Shown piece after piece: positions 19,439-28,845 of a stretch of DNA of 64,000 nt. Position numbers and translations under genes: made by a program. The stretch lies in NCBI RefSeq assembly GCF_902459695.1, contig NZ_CABPRZ010000007.1:203638-267637 (forward strand). The letters are read 5' to 3'. How positions within the stretch are numbered: position 1 is the first letter of the stretch; each line of letters starts with the position of its first letter. The stretch is from Pandoraea terrae. Its GTDB lineage: Bacteria > Pseudomonadota > Gammaproteobacteria > Burkholderiales > Burkholderiaceae. Below the pieces are notes generated by a model. It worked only from the letters and a program-made list of their open reading frames with translations, searched no databases and was not told the DNA's origin.

Positions 19439-20323
19439 TCAGTCAGGTTGGGTGGCGAGGTCGCGTCGGCTTGTGCGCTGGCGCAGCGCGAACGCTCGCG
19501 CGTCGCGCACGGTGGGCAGCAGGAAGCGCGCCTGACGGATGGACGCATAGTCAAGCTCACCGATGACGAGGCCCTCTTCCGTCTCAGAGCCGAGCGCCAC
19601 GGTCTTGCCGAACGGATCGAGAATGCGCGAGCCGCCCCAGAAATTCATCATGCCTTCAGTGCCGACGCGATTCGCCATGACGATGCCCACGCCGTAGGTC
19701 AGCGCATAGAAGCGCAGGTTGACGTCCCATCCGCCGGGATTGTCGAAGCCTTCGCCCACTGCTTCGCGCGCTGAGCTGATCGACGCCGCGATCAGCGTGA
19801 CGCCATCGCAGGCGAGCGTATGCACGAGTGCCGGGTTCCACAGGTCGGCGCAAATCGGCGTCGCCACGTGCCACCGATCATTCAAAGGGAAACTCTCGAG
19901 CCTCGTGCCGGCGGCAAAATACTGTCCATCCCGAAGCTTGCCGTAGGTCGCGAGTTGCGCTTTGCGGTGTATGCCGACAATCCTGCCATTCGAAACGGTC
20001 GCCGTGCTGTTGTAGAACTGTCCGGCAGGCGCCTCTTCGATGAACCCGAACACGGTGTGCAGATCGGTACTGGCCTGGGCGAGCGTGGCGATCGCCGGAT
20101 CGTCGGCGGTCATGGCGAGCCGCAGGGTGTCCTTGCCGGCGCTGTGGCCGCATAGCGAGAGCTCGGGGAAGACCAGCAGGCAAACGCCACTGGCGCGTGC
20201 CTGCGCCATATAGTCAAGGTGCCTGGCAAGGTTGATGCCGACATCGCCGTACGCGCCGTCGATTTGTGCGGCGGCCACCTTGATCAGGTTTTGCTGTGGT
20301 TCATTTCTGGTCATGGGGTGCAT
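19439..20323 (-). CDS. Carbon-nitrogen (nitrilase-family) hydrolase
   Basis: A 294-residue nitrilase-superfamily amidohydrolase. The Glu-Lys-Cys triad is visible: LLVFPELSLCGHSAG (Glu, about residue 55), GIHRKAQLATYGKLRDG (Lys, about 118) and ATPICADLWNPALVH (Cys, about 157). This family usually cleaves linear amides or carbamoyl groups. Within the operon it could release a carboxylate from an amide precursor before CoA ligation, but that is inference. Starts at 20323 and 20314 are both possible. It follows the substrate-binding protein gene by 43 bp. Confidence 0.88.
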   Translation of the reverse strand: MHPMTRNEPQQNLIKVAAAQIDGAYGDVGINLARHLDYMAQARASGVCLLVFPELSLCGHSAGKDTLRLAMTADDPAIATLAQASTDLHTVFGFIEEAPAGQFYNSTATVSNGRIVGIHRKAQLATYGKLRDGQYFAAGTRLESFPLNDRWHVATPICADLWNPALVHTLACDGVTLIAASISSAREAVGEGFDNPGGWDVNLRFYALTYGVGIVMANRVGTEGMMNFWGGSRILDPFGKTVALGSETEEGLVIGELDYASIRQARFLLPTVRDARAFALRQRTSRRDLATQPD

Positions 20324-20366
20324 TTCCGATCTCTCGAGTTGCCTGCGTAAGCGTGGTGGTCGTGCA

Positions 20367-21263
20367 TCAGATCAGGCCGGCCTGTTTCAGGAAGCTGCGG
20401 GCGACGTCGCTGAAGGACTTTTTCGACACATCGACGCTCGCGTTCAGGCGGGCCATCGTGGTCTCATCGAGTTTGGCCGACAGCGCGTTCAGGATCGGGC
20501 CCAAGGTCGGGTTGGCGTCGAGCACTGCCTTTCGGATCACCGGCGTCAGCGCGTAGGACAGGAAGAAGCCCTTGTCGTCCTTGAGCAGCACGAAGTTAAA
20601 GGCCGGAACACGGCCATCGGTGGCAAACACCAGCGCGATGTCGACCTGCCGGTCCTTGAGGGCCTGATAGGTCAGTCCCGTGTCCATGCGCTTGATCTGG
20701 TCGCGACTGAATTCGAAGCCGTAGGCCTTCTCGAGCGGATGCAGGCCGTCGGGGCGGGCATAGAATTCGGAATTGCACGCAAACGTGAATGCCTTGCCGC
20801 CATGGATCGCCTTGGCCAGATCGCTTACCGTCACGATGCCGAGCTGCTTCGCGGCGTCCCGGTTCATCGCAAAGGCGTAGGTGTTGTTCGCTTTCGACGG
20901 ATTCAGCCAGACGATGCCCTTGGCGGCGTCGAGCGCCTTGACCTTTTGGTAGGCCTCGTCGGGGCTGAGCCGGTCGGTGATCTTGTTGTAGGTGATCAGC
21001 GAGGTGCCGGTGTACTCCCAGTACAGGTCAACCTGGCCATTCTCCTGGGCCTGCCGCAACACCACGCTGCCCATGCCGTCTTTCTTGGTCACCGTGAAGC
21101 CCTTCGCCTCCAGCAGTTGCGTGGTCATCTCCGCCATCAACTGCTGTTCGGTGAAATTCTTGCCGCCGACCACGATCGGTGCGGCCGACGACGGGAAAAT
21201 CCAGAAGGTTGCTAGCAGTACACAGATCAGCGCAGTGGCGCGCGCAAAATATGAATTATTCAT
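20367..21263 (-). CDS. ABC transporter substrate-binding protein, quaternary-ammonium (OpuC/OsmX) type
   Basis: A 298-residue periplasmic binding protein with a signal peptide (ATALICVLLATFWIFPSSAA at residues 9-28). The mature part begins VVGGKNFTEQQLMAEMTTQL and contains GQVDLYWEYTGTSLITYNKI, the signature of the OpuAC/OsmX/YehZ family that binds glycine betaine, choline, carnitine or similar onium compounds through an aromatic cage. The chosen ATG 21263 gives a proper signal peptide; the in-frame start at 21305 would overlap the permease gene. It is the fourth cistron of the importer block. Confidence 0.92.
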   Translation of the reverse strand: MNNSYFARATALICVLLATFWIFPSSAAPIVVGGKNFTEQQLMAEMTTQLLEAKGFTVTKKDGMGSVVLRQAQENGQVDLYWEYTGTSLITYNKITDRLSPDEAYQKVKALDAAKGIVWLNPSKANNTYAFAMNRDAAKQLGIVTVSDLAKAIHGGKAFTFACNSEFYARPDGLHPLEKAYGFEFSRDQIKRMDTGLTYQALKDRQVDIALVFATDGRVPAFNFVLLKDDKGFFLSYALTPVIRKAVLDANPTLGPILNALSAKLDETTMARLNASVDVSKKSFSDVARSFLKQAGLI

Positions 21264-21301
21264 GGTCTCCTCGAAGGATGAATGGCTGGTGGCCCGGTGA
21301 C

Positions 21302-22039
21302 TCAACGTTGGGGGTTGACGCCGCGCGACACAAGCCGGCGTTGCAATTGCCCGACAAACGCGTCGGTGAAGATCGCCAGCAACGCCGTCGGAATGGCGCC
21401 GGCCAGCAACATGGTGAAATCATTGAGGTCGATGCCGGTGAAGATCAATTCGCCCAGCCCGCCGCCACCGATCAGGAAGGCCAGCGGCGCGGTCCCGACG
21501 GTGATCGCCAGGGCCGTGCGGATACCCGCGAAGATCACGTACAAGGCGTTGGGCAGCTCGACGCGCCACAGGATCTGCGCCGGCGTCATGCCCATGCCGG
21601 TGGCCGCCTCGATCAGTGGGCGCGGCACCGCCCGCAACCCCTCATAGGTATTCAGGGCGATCGGCAACAAGGTGGCCACCCACAAGCCGAAGATCGCCGG
21701 CACCGGGCCGATGCCCATCGCGCTCATCGCCAGCGCCAGCAGCGCGAGTTTCGGGATCGCCTGGCCGACGTTCAATGTCTGCATGACGACGGCCGCACCG
21801 TGCCGCTGCGACGGCCGGCTCATGTAGATGCCCACCGGCACCGCCACCATAATGGCCAGCGCGCCGGCAATCGCCACCATCGTCATCAGTTGGATCGACT
21901 GGTACACGACGTCGCTGCGATACTGGGCCACGCTTGTCCACCAGCTGTCGGCGCGGGCCCCCGCGCACGCCACGGCGAGCGCCCCGCCGGTCGCTGCGCG
22001 CACCCACGCGGGTGCGCCGCTATGTCGTTCGCGTTTCAT
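21302..22039 (-). CDS. ABC transporter permease, osmoprotectant type
   Basis: A 245-residue inner-membrane permease of the BPD transport family. A possible signal-like N-terminus (AATGGALAVACAGARAD) is followed by about five membrane segments. The cytoplasmic loop that contacts the ATPase is visible as EAATGMGMTPAQILWRVELP (residues about 147-166). Proteins of this family work in pairs, and the partner is encoded at 23157-23882. The ATG at 22039 overlaps the stop of the ATPase gene by 4 bp (ATGA), indicating coupled translation. Confidence 0.9.
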   Translation of the reverse strand: MKRERHSGAPAWVRAATGGALAVACAGARADSWWTSVAQYRSDVVYQSIQLMTMVAIAGALAIMVAVPVGIYMSRPSQRHGAAVVMQTLNVGQAIPKLALLALAMSAMGIGPVPAIFGLWVATLLPIALNTYEGLRAVPRPLIEAATGMGMTPAQILWRVELPNALYVIFAGIRTALAITVGTAPLAFLIGGGGLGELIFTGIDLNDFTMLLAGAIPTALLAIFTDAFVGQLQRRLVSRGVNPQR

Positions 22040-23160
22040 GCCGACTCTCCCGTAGGGACGCGCAGCAGCTCGACGATATGTGCCTGGCTGACGTAGCCGA
22101 CAAAGCGGCCGTCGTCGTCGACCGTGGGCAGCCATGACGCGCCACTGGCGAACATCGAGGAGACCACCGCGCGCAGATCGTCGCGGGAATTCGCGGTGCT
22201 GTGCACCGGCATGGCATGTGCGGTACTCAGCGTGCCCTCGAGGGCGTGCAACTGCGCGGCCGTGAAATAGCCTTGCGGCTTGTCGGCCGCGTCGAGCAAC
22301 ACGATCCGGTCGACCCCGTGCTCGGCCATCACCGCCCGGGCGCGCGCGCCGCTCTCCCCGACCCGCACTGCGCACTCGCGCGCCGACAGCGCATCGCGCG
22401 CATGGACCAGCCGCAGGCGCTTGAGCGCCCGGTCCGCGCCGACGAAGCCGGCGATGAAGGGACTGGCCGGTCGTGCGAGGATGTTGTCGGGTGTGTCGAA
22501 CTGCTCAAGCTGGCCCGCGCGGAAGATCGCGATCTTGTCGGCCATCTTGACCGCCTCGTCGATGTCGTGACTGACAAAGACGATGGTCTTCTTGACCTGC
22601 CGCTGGATCCGCAGAAATTCGTCCTGGATCAGTTCCCGGTTGATTGGGTCGATCGCGCCGAACGGCTCGTCCATGAGCATCACGGCCGGGTCGGTCGCGA
22701 GCGCCCGCGCCACGCCGACACGCTGCGCCTGACCGCCCGACAGGTCCTTCGGGTAGCGCGTCAGGTAGATGGCCGGGTCGAGCGCGACGATCTCGAGCAG
22801 CTCCGCCGCCCGCCGGCGCGCCCGGGCCTTATCCCAGCCGAGCAGCTGCGGCACCACGCATATGTTTTCCTCGACCGTCATGTTCGGAAATAGGCCGATC
22901 TGCTGGATCACGTAGCCGATGCGACGGCGCAACTCGACCACGTCGAACGCGTCGGTATCCTTCCCCTCGAGGAAGATCTTGCCGGAGGTGGGCTGGATCA
23001 GACGATTGATCATCTTCAGCGTTGTGGTCTTGCCGCAGCCGGAGGGCCCCAGCAGTACGCAGATTTCGCCGGCGCCCACTTCCATGTTGATGTTTTCGAC
23101 CACCGGGCCGCTCGCGCCGTCATAGCGCTTGGTAACGTTGGAGAGCTTGATCATGATCAT
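22036..23160 (-). CDS. ABC transporter ATP-binding protein with CBS pair (OpuCA/OsmV type)
   Basis: A 374-residue ATPase of the osmoprotectant importer family. Walker A is LLGPSGCGKTTTLKMINR (about residue 36), the signature is DLSGGQAQRVGVARAL (about 142), and Walker B is AVMLMDEPFGAIDP. The last 110 residues form a CBS-domain pair (HGVDRIVLLDAADKPQGYFT and GASWLPTVDDDGRFVGYVSQ), which in OpuA/OpuC senses ionic strength or nucleotides. The start at 23160 overlaps the upstream permease stop (ATGA); a second ATG is two codons later. A longer frame running upstream to 23991 is only an out-of-frame overlap with the permease gene. Confidence 0.92.
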   Translation of the reverse strand: MIMIKLSNVTKRYDGASGPVVENINMEVGAGEICVLLGPSGCGKTTTLKMINRLIQPTSGKIFLEGKDTDAFDVVELRRRIGYVIQQIGLFPNMTVEENICVVPQLLGWDKARARRRAAELLEIVALDPAIYLTRYPKDLSGGQAQRVGVARALATDPAVMLMDEPFGAIDPINRELIQDEFLRIQRQVKKTIVFVSHDIDEAVKMADKIAIFRAGQLEQFDTPDNILARPASPFIAGFVGADRALKRLRLVHARDALSARECAVRVGESGARARAVMAEHGVDRIVLLDAADKPQGYFTAAQLHALEGTLSTAHAMPVHSTANSRDDLRAVVSSMFASGASWLPTVDDDGRFVGYVSQAHIVELLRVPTGESA

Positions 23161-23882
23161 TGCGCGTGTCGAGGATGTTTGCGAAAGCCTGCCAAGGCGC
23201 CAAGGCGCAGCGCCAGACCCGCCGCCCGGGAGGGGCTGCGCAGCCCCTTGGGCGTGAGCAGCCGTTGAACGTAGCCGAGCCCGAAGTCGGCGGCGATGGC
23301 GAGCACGCTGACCAGGATGGCACCGGCGATCAGCTGGCGCGGGTCCGATTGCGAGATGCCGCGGCTGATCAGCTTGCCCAAGCCGCCGGCGCCAATGTAG
23401 GCCGCGATGGCCGCGACGCCGACATTGATGACCACCGCCATGCGCACCCCGGCCATGATGATCGGCAGCGCGATCGGAATCTCGACCCGGCGCAGCCGCT
23501 CGCCGGTTTTCATGCCCATGCCGCGGGCCGCCTCGCGCAGCGCCGGGTCGATATTGGTGATCGCGGTGTAGGTGTTGCGCACGATCGGCAACTGCGAATA
23601 GAGGAACAGCGCGATGACGGTCGGCAAAAAGCCGATGCCCTGGCCGATCACCGAGAGCATCGGAATCATGAGGCCGAACAGCGCCACCGACGGAATCGTC
23701 ATGATGGTCGAGGCGACGTACAGCACGATCTTGGCGAGGCGCTCGTTGACGGTGATCGCGATGCCCAGCGGCACGCCGGTCAGGATGGCGCAACCGACCC
23801 CCACGCCGACGATCTCGAGATGCTGGACCGTCATCGTAGCGATGCTCGCCAGATTGTCCAGAATGAAAGCGAGGGTTTCCAC
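23157..23882 (-). CDS. ABC transporter permease, osmoprotectant type (first gene of operon)
   Basis: A 241-residue permease with about five membrane segments, starting at GTG 23882 after an AGGAG site with good spacing. The ATPase-contact loop is EAARGMGMKTGERLRRVEIP (about residues 136-155), with AAYIGAGGLGKLISRGI after it. It is the first gene of the predicted ten-gene operon 23882 to 13412, so the operon promoter should lie in 23883-24060. I do not see a consensus promoter there, which fits an activator-dependent promoter. Confidence 0.9.
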   Translation of the reverse strand: METLAFILDNLASIATMTVQHLEIVGVGVGCAILTGVPLGIAITVNERLAKIVLYVASTIMTIPSVALFGLMIPMLSVIGQGIGFLPTVIALFLYSQLPIVRNTYTAITNIDPALREAARGMGMKTGERLRRVEIPIALPIIMAGVRMAVVINVGVAAIAAYIGAGGLGKLISRGISQSDPRQLIAGAILVSVLAIAADFGLGYVQRLLTPKGLRSPSRAAGLALRLGALAGFRKHPRHAQ

Positions 23883-24122
23883 TATGTCTCCTAGCCCTCA
23901 CGGGGCCTTGTTTATCGTGTTTTCTGCTTTGGTTACAAGATAGTCGCAGTGGGCGCCTCCCCGTTACCACGGGATCGACACTGTTTGTCACGAAAGCGAC
24001 ATGCTTCGGCCATGACGCATCTTTTATCCATGCAAATCAACGATATATAGGGATATCCCGTAGCCGAAAATCGATCAAATTCGACATCTTTCGGGGCCGT
24101 ATACGCGGCGAACCGGGGTAAT

Positions 24123-24275
24123 GAAGTCTTCTATATGGGCTTCAGGGATTTCCGTTGCGCCCGCGTCATTCTGTCGGGCATCGAAGTGATGCACATGATC
24201 AGGAGGGGGAAGATGCAACACGATGGTATCGCGCGGACTGCTGCCGAGAAATTCCATTCATTTGAAACTTATGCA
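24123..24275 (+). pseudogene. C-terminal scrap of an IS6-type transposase
   Basis: The frame through ATG 24135 reads MGFRDFRCARVILSGIEVMH, then MIRRGKMQ. This resembles the conserved end of IS6-family DDE transposases (the segment ARI..GIELMH.IRKGQ after the last catalytic residue). Nothing upstream encodes the rest of the transposase, and the frame after KFHSF diverges. The remaining bases from 23883 to 24580 hold no other recognisable gene. Confidence 0.55.
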
Positions 24276-24580
24276 ATCCTTACTATATCGGGACGTGGGC
24301 CTCGCCGCCCTTATCGCGACAGAACCGACACTGGCCATCGGAGTCGTCGCTGCGCAACCCCGTATGAATGGCGTCAGCCCACCAGTAGATCAACGCGCAG
24401 TCAGTTGAGCTCAAGCCGACACTGATCCAATGGAAGTGACGTTCCGTGCAAATATCGCCGGAACATTGCGTGCGATGTGTGTGCGCGACTCGCTCAGGTT
24501 TGTGAGCCAGCCGGATCTTGACGCAAGCGGGCACGGCGCGTAACGTTTAAATGCTGACCCTCGGCAAATGAAGAGGTCGT

Positions 24581-27500
24581 ATGCACTGTGCAAACTGCGG
24601 ATTCGAGAACCTCACCGGGGCCAGATGTTGTGAAGCGTGCGGTGCCATGCTGTCGCGCACGTGTCAGCGCTGTGGCCATGAGGCAGAGCCTTCCGCCAAA
24701 TTCTGCAGCGAGTGCGGCGCGTCCCTGACCGGTGCGCCCGCAGCGCCAACCCTGCGCCCCCGGTCTGTTTCGGAGCCTGCTCCGGCGCCCATCCATTACA
24801 CGCCCCACCACCTTGCCGAGCGCATCCGCGCCGAGCAGGCGGCGATGGAAGCCCGCGGCGAGATCGCGGGTGAACGCAAGACCGTCACGGCGTTGTTCGC
24901 CGACATGGCCGGCTCGACGGCGTTGGTTCACGACCTGGACCCGGAAGAGGCCCAACGCCTGATCGAGCCCGTTGTCGCGCTGATGATGGAAGCGGTCCAC
25001 TACTACGAGGGTTACGTCGCCAAATCGCTGGGCGACGGCATCCTCGCACTGTTCGGCGCACCGATCGCCCATGAGGACCATCCGCAACGCGCGCTCTTTG
25101 CGGCGCTGCGTATGCAGGGCGCGATGCGCCGCCACGGCGACCGGATTCGTCTGGAAAAAGGCATTCCGCTGCAGATCCGCGTCGGCGTTCACACCGGCGA
25201 GGTCGTCGTGCGCTCGATCCGCACCGACGACCTGCACACCGATTACGATCCGGTCGGGCACACGATCCACATTGCGTCCAGGATGGAGGGAATCGCAGTT
25301 CCCTCGTCGATCCTGGTGAGCGAGTCCACGCACAAGCTGACGGAGGGCTATTTCGAGTTCAAGGCGCTCGGGGCCACCCAGGTCAAGGGCATTCCCGAGC
25401 CGCTTTCGGTGTACGAGGTGTTGGGTCCCGGCGCGCTGCGCACGCGCCTGCAACTGGCGGCGCACCGTGGGCTGGCGCGCTTCGTCGGCCGCGAGGTCGA
25501 ACTCGAGCACTTGAACCGGTCGCTGGAACAGGCCAGGGCGGGCCACGGGCAGATCGTCGCGGTGGTCGGGGATGCCGGGGTCGGGAAGTCGCGGCTGTTC
25601 CATGAATTCAAGGAGCGCTCGCGGCGTGGCTGTCTGGTGCTGGAGACGTTCTCGGTGTCGCACGGCAAGGCTTTCGCATATCTGCCGCTGATCGAGATGT
25701 TGAAGAACTATTTCCAGATCACCGCGCAGGACGACGAGCGGCGCTGCCGGGAAAAAATTATGGGCAAGGTGCTGACGCTCGACCGCAGCTTCGAGGAACT
25801 CGTGTCGTACCTGCGCTATCTGCTGGGCATCGGTGAACCCAGTTCGGCGCTGGCGGAGATGGATCCACAGGTCCGGCGGGACCGGACCTTCGACGCGATC
25901 ATCCAGCTCCTGACGCGCGAGAGCCGCGACCAGCCGATCGAACTGCTGTTCGAGGACCTGCAATGGCTGGATCGCGGAACCGAAGCATTCCTCGCGTACC
26001 TGATCGAACACGTGCAGGACACCCGAATCCTGCTCCTCGTGAACTATCGGCCAGAGTATCAGCCTGGTCGGCAACAGTCGGACCATTTCACCCAACTGCG
26101 GCTCGAACCACTGGGCCCGGCCGACGCCCAGGGCTTGCTCATGGCGCTGCTCGGCGACGATTCAACCCTCGGACCGCTCAAACAGCTCATTCTGGAGAAG
26201 ACGGAGGGCAACCCCTTTTTCATCGAGGAAGTGGTCCAGACGGTCGTCGAGGAGAAATCGCTGCTGGGCGAACCTGGCCGTTACCGGATTGAGCAGACGC
26301 CGGCTGCGCTGCATATGCCTACCACTGTGCAAGGCGTGCTCGCCGCCCGCATCGACCGGCTTCCCGTCGCGGAGAAAGAGTTGCTGCAGACCCTCGCCGT
26401 GATCGGCAAGGAATTTCCGTTTAGCCTGATCCAGCGCGTCGGCGGTGGCCAGGTTGGGTACACAGACGACGAGCTTCGCCAGCTTCTGGCCCGCTTGGAA
26501 GCCGCGGAGTTCATTTACGAACGGCCCGCGTTCCCGGAGGTCGAGTATTCGTTCAAGCATGCGCTGACGCAGGAAGTGGCCGGCCACTCGCTGCTCACGC
26601 AGCGGCGCAGCGCGCTGCACGAGCGCACGGCGCAGGCGATCGAGGCGCTGTTCCCTACCCGCATCGGGGACTACTGCAGCGAACTTGCGCATCACTACAG
26701 CTTGAGCGGCAACATCACGAAGGCCGTGGAGTATTTGCATCGTGCCGGGCAACAGGCGCTTTGGCATTCCGCGCATCCGGATGCGATGCATCACCTCGGC
26801 GCGGCGCTCGAGTTGCTCAAGCGTCTGCCCGACACCCCGGCTCGCGCGCATCGGGAACTGACGCTGCTGCTCTCGTTGGGACCTGTCTTGATGGACGTGC
26901 GAGGCTACGGTGCGCCGGAGGTGGGCGCGGCCTATACCCGCGCGCTGGTGTTGTGCGAGCAGACTGGCGAGACGTCGCAGCTCTTCGCAGTGCAACTGGG
27001 ACTGAGGATCCACTACCTGACGCGCGCGGAGTACACTACTGCGCGCGAACTGGGCAAGCGGATGCTTCGCATAGCGCGGCGTGCAAAGGATCCGGGCCTG
27101 CTCGTGGAGGCGCATAGCGCACTCGGTGCGTGCCTGTTCCTCCAGGGCGAGCTCGACGCCGCCCGCACCCACGGGGAACAAGCACTCGCCATCTACGATC
27201 CGGAGCAGCATCAGGTGCATGTCTTCACTCACGGCGTGGATCCCGGCATCCGGGCGTTGAACTTCCTGGTTCCGACCTTGTGGCTTCAGGGATACCCCGA
27301 TCAGGCGCTCAAACGAAGCCTGGAGGCGCTTGCCCTCGCACAGAAGCTTGCCTACGGTCCAACCTTGGCGTTCACCCTGGCTTACGCGGCCGAGCTGCAT
27401 CAGCTTCGCCGCGAGTCATCGCTGGCCCGCGAGCATGCGGAAGCCGTCATCACCCTCTCAACCGAGCAGGGATTGCCGTACTGGCTCGCGTGGGGAACCC

Positions 27501-28045
27501 TTTTTCGGGGCTGGGCCCTGACCGAACGCGACAGTCTCCAGGACGGGATCGCCCAAATGAGCCAAGGCGTGGCCGCCGCCCGAGCCGCCGGTGGCGAGGA
27601 TCAGCGCTCGTACTTCCTGGCCCTGCTTGCCGACAGATACCGGAGCGCGGGCGACAGGGAGGCTGGCGTCGGCATGCTCGAACAGGCGATGGCGATCATG
27701 GACAAAACCGGGGAGCGTTGCTTTGAGGCGGAGTTGCATCGGCTGAAGGGGATCATGCTGCTCGGTGCGGGGAACCACGACGATGGCGCACCCGCTTGCA
27801 GCGACGAAGCCGAAGCGTGCTTTCGCAAGGCGATCGCGGTGGCTCGCCATCAGGGCGCAAGATCGCTGGAATTGCGCGCCGTGTCGAGCCTGGCCCGGCT
27901 GTGGCAGTGCGAGGGCAAAATTGCGGAGGCCCGGCAAGCGCTCTCCGAAGTCTACGGTTGGTTTACGGAAGGTTTCGACACCGCTGACTTGCGCGAGGCC
28001 AAGGCATTGCTGGATGCTCTCGCACCCGTTCGAGCGAACCGGTGA
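24581..28045 (+). CDS. Multidomain class III nucleotide cyclase / AAA ATPase / TPR protein
   Basis: A 1154-residue putative signalling protein. Residues 3-50 hold two zinc ribbons (CANCGFENLTGARCCEACGA and CQRCGHEAEPSAKFCSECGA). Residues about 100-275 form a class III cyclase domain with the two metal-binding Asp in ALFADMAGST and KSLGDGILALFG. The transition-state Asn is replaced by His in VGHTIHIASRMEG. A STAND-like ATPase follows, with Walker A VVGDAGVGKSRLF near 329 and a Walker B-like ELLFEDLQWLD near 460. From about 690 to the end the chain is helical with TPR-like repeats. A GAAGAGG site precedes ATG 24581. Whether it makes cAMP or cGMP, or senses something through the TPRs, is unknown. 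Its neighbours on both sides are decayed fragments, so no partner gene is evident. Confidence 0.88.
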   Translation: MHCANCGFENLTGARCCEACGAMLSRTCQRCGHEAEPSAKFCSECGASLTGAPAAPTLRPRSVSEPAPAPIHYTPHHLAERIRAEQAAMEARGEIAGERKTVTALFADMAGSTALVHDLDPEEAQRLIEPVVALMMEAVHYYEGYVAKSLGDGILALFGAPIAHEDHPQRALFAALRMQGAMRRHGDRIRLEKGIPLQIRVGVHTGEVVVRSIRTDDLHTDYDPVGHTIHIASRMEGIAVPSSILVSESTHKLTEGYFEFKALGATQVKGIPEPLSVYEVLGPGALRTRLQLAAHRGLARFVGREVELEHLNRSLEQARAGHGQIVAVVGDAGVGKSRLFHEFKERSRRGCLVLETFSVSHGKAFAYLPLIEMLKNYFQITAQDDERRCREKIMGKVLTLDRSFEELVSYLRYLLGIGEPSSALAEMDPQVRRDRTFDAIIQLLTRESRDQPIELLFEDLQWLDRGTEAFLAYLIEHVQDTRILLLVNYRPEYQPGRQQSDHFTQLRLEPLGPADAQGLLMALLGDDSTLGPLKQLILEKTEGNPFFIEEVVQTVVEEKSLLGEPGRYRIEQTPAALHMPTTVQGVLAARIDRLPVAEKELLQTLAVIGKEFPFSLIQRVGGGQVGYTDDELRQLLARLEAAEFIYERPAFPEVEYSFKHALTQEVAGHSLLTQRRSALHERTAQAIEALFPTRIGDYCSELAHHYSLSGNITKAVEYLHRAGQQALWHSAHPDAMHHLGAALELLKRLPDTPARAHRELTLLLSLGPVLMDVRGYGAPEVGAAYTRALVLCEQTGETSQLFAVQLGLRIHYLTRAEYTTARELGKRMLRIARRAKDPGLLVEAHSALGACLFLQGELDAARTHGEQALAIYDPEQHQVHVFTHGVDPGIRALNFLVPTLWLQGYPDQALKRSLEALALAQKLAYGPTLAFTLAYAAELHQLRRESSLAREHAEAVITLSTEQGLPYWLAWGTLFRGWALTERDSLQDGIAQMSQGVAAARAAGGEDQRSYFLALLADRYRSAGDREAGVGMLEQAMAIMDKTGERCFEAELHRLKGIMLLGAGNHDDGAPACSDEAEACFRKAIAVARHQGARSLELRAVSSLARLWQCEGKIAEARQALSEVYGWFTEGFDTADLREAKALLDALAPVRANR

Positions 28046-28216
28046 CACCAGGCGCTGACCTTGGCGTCGACGCGTCATCGATAACTGTGTGACGCGCCCG
28101 GCACCGTTGTATTTGCGGTGCGGAATGACTCGTACGCTGCGGGCGATGATCAAAAGGTGTAGCGCGAGACGGGGGGCAAGCTCGGGCGAAACTGGCCCAT
28201 TGACGTGAACACATGG

Positions 28217-28247
28217 CGCTGACGGCGATAAGCTAACGCCGTCAGCG
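28217..28247 (+). terminator. Hairpin after the cyclase gene
   Basis: CGCTGACGGCG and CGCCGTCAGCG form an 11-bp perfect stem around a 9-base loop, 170 bp downstream of the cyclase stop. It has no T-tract, so termination efficiency is uncertain. The stretch 28046-28354 holds nothing else recognisable. Confidence 0.5.
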
Positions 28248-28354
28248 AGTCAAAACGAATTGTTCAGCACCGACTGGATGGCGCATGCGTGAGTGACTTC
28301 ATGGCGCATCTGGGGCTGTCGGCAGTCCCTGGCTTCGGCTCACCTGAACAAAGC

Positions 28355-28800
28355 TCAGCCAAGAGCGCTGACCAGCCCGGGTACAACCGTGAACAGGTCG
28401 CCGACGATGCCGTAATCGGCCACGCCGAAGATCGGTGCTTCCTCGTCCTTGTTGATCGCCACGATAACCTTCGAGTCCTTCATGCCGGCCAGGTGCTGGA
28501 TCGCACCGGAGATACCGACCGCGATATACAGCTGCGGCGCGACGATCTTACCGGTCTGGCCGACTTGGTAATCGTTTGGCACGAAGCCCGCGTCCACCGC
28601 GGCACGCGATGCACCGAGTGCAGCGTTGAGCGTGTCAGCGAGCGGCTCGAGCACCTTGTTGTAGTTTTCGCCGCTGCCCAGACCACGCCCGCCCGAGACG
28701 ATGATCGTCGCCGCGGTAAGCTCCGGGCGGTCCAGCTTCGTCACTTCGCGGCTCTCCGCGATCACGCCTTTACCAACTATGTGACAGATCTCGCGTTCAG
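28355..28800 (-). pseudogene. etfA: C-terminal fragment of electron-transfer flavoprotein alpha subunit
   Basis: The frame reads [20 protein letters not shown], then [40 protein letters not shown] and ends [13 protein letters not shown]. This is the FAD-binding domain of EtfA, about 145 of some 310 residues. The N-terminal domain is missing; upstream of about 28800 the sequence switches to a LysR fragment on the other strand. There is no etfB. The fragment cannot make ETF, although this genome must encode ETF elsewhere for its acyl-CoA dehydrogenases. Confidence 0.9.
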
Positions 28801-28845
28801 CCCCGAACCGCTGTACTTGAGTCGCACGATACCCAGTGTCACCGC

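Noticed and set aside
23161..23991. Upstream extension of the ABC ATPase frame
   Set aside because: It runs out of frame over the partner permease gene; the ATPase starts at 23160 by ATGA coupling and by Walker A spacing.
24494..26095. 533-codon minus-strand open frame opposite the cyclase gene start
   Set aside because: Antisense shadow of the cyclase/ATPase gene with no recognisable domain.
28289..28840. First part of a plus-strand open frame that ends in the LysR fragment
   Set aside because: It is antisense to the etfA fragment; only the part after about 28840 has homology.
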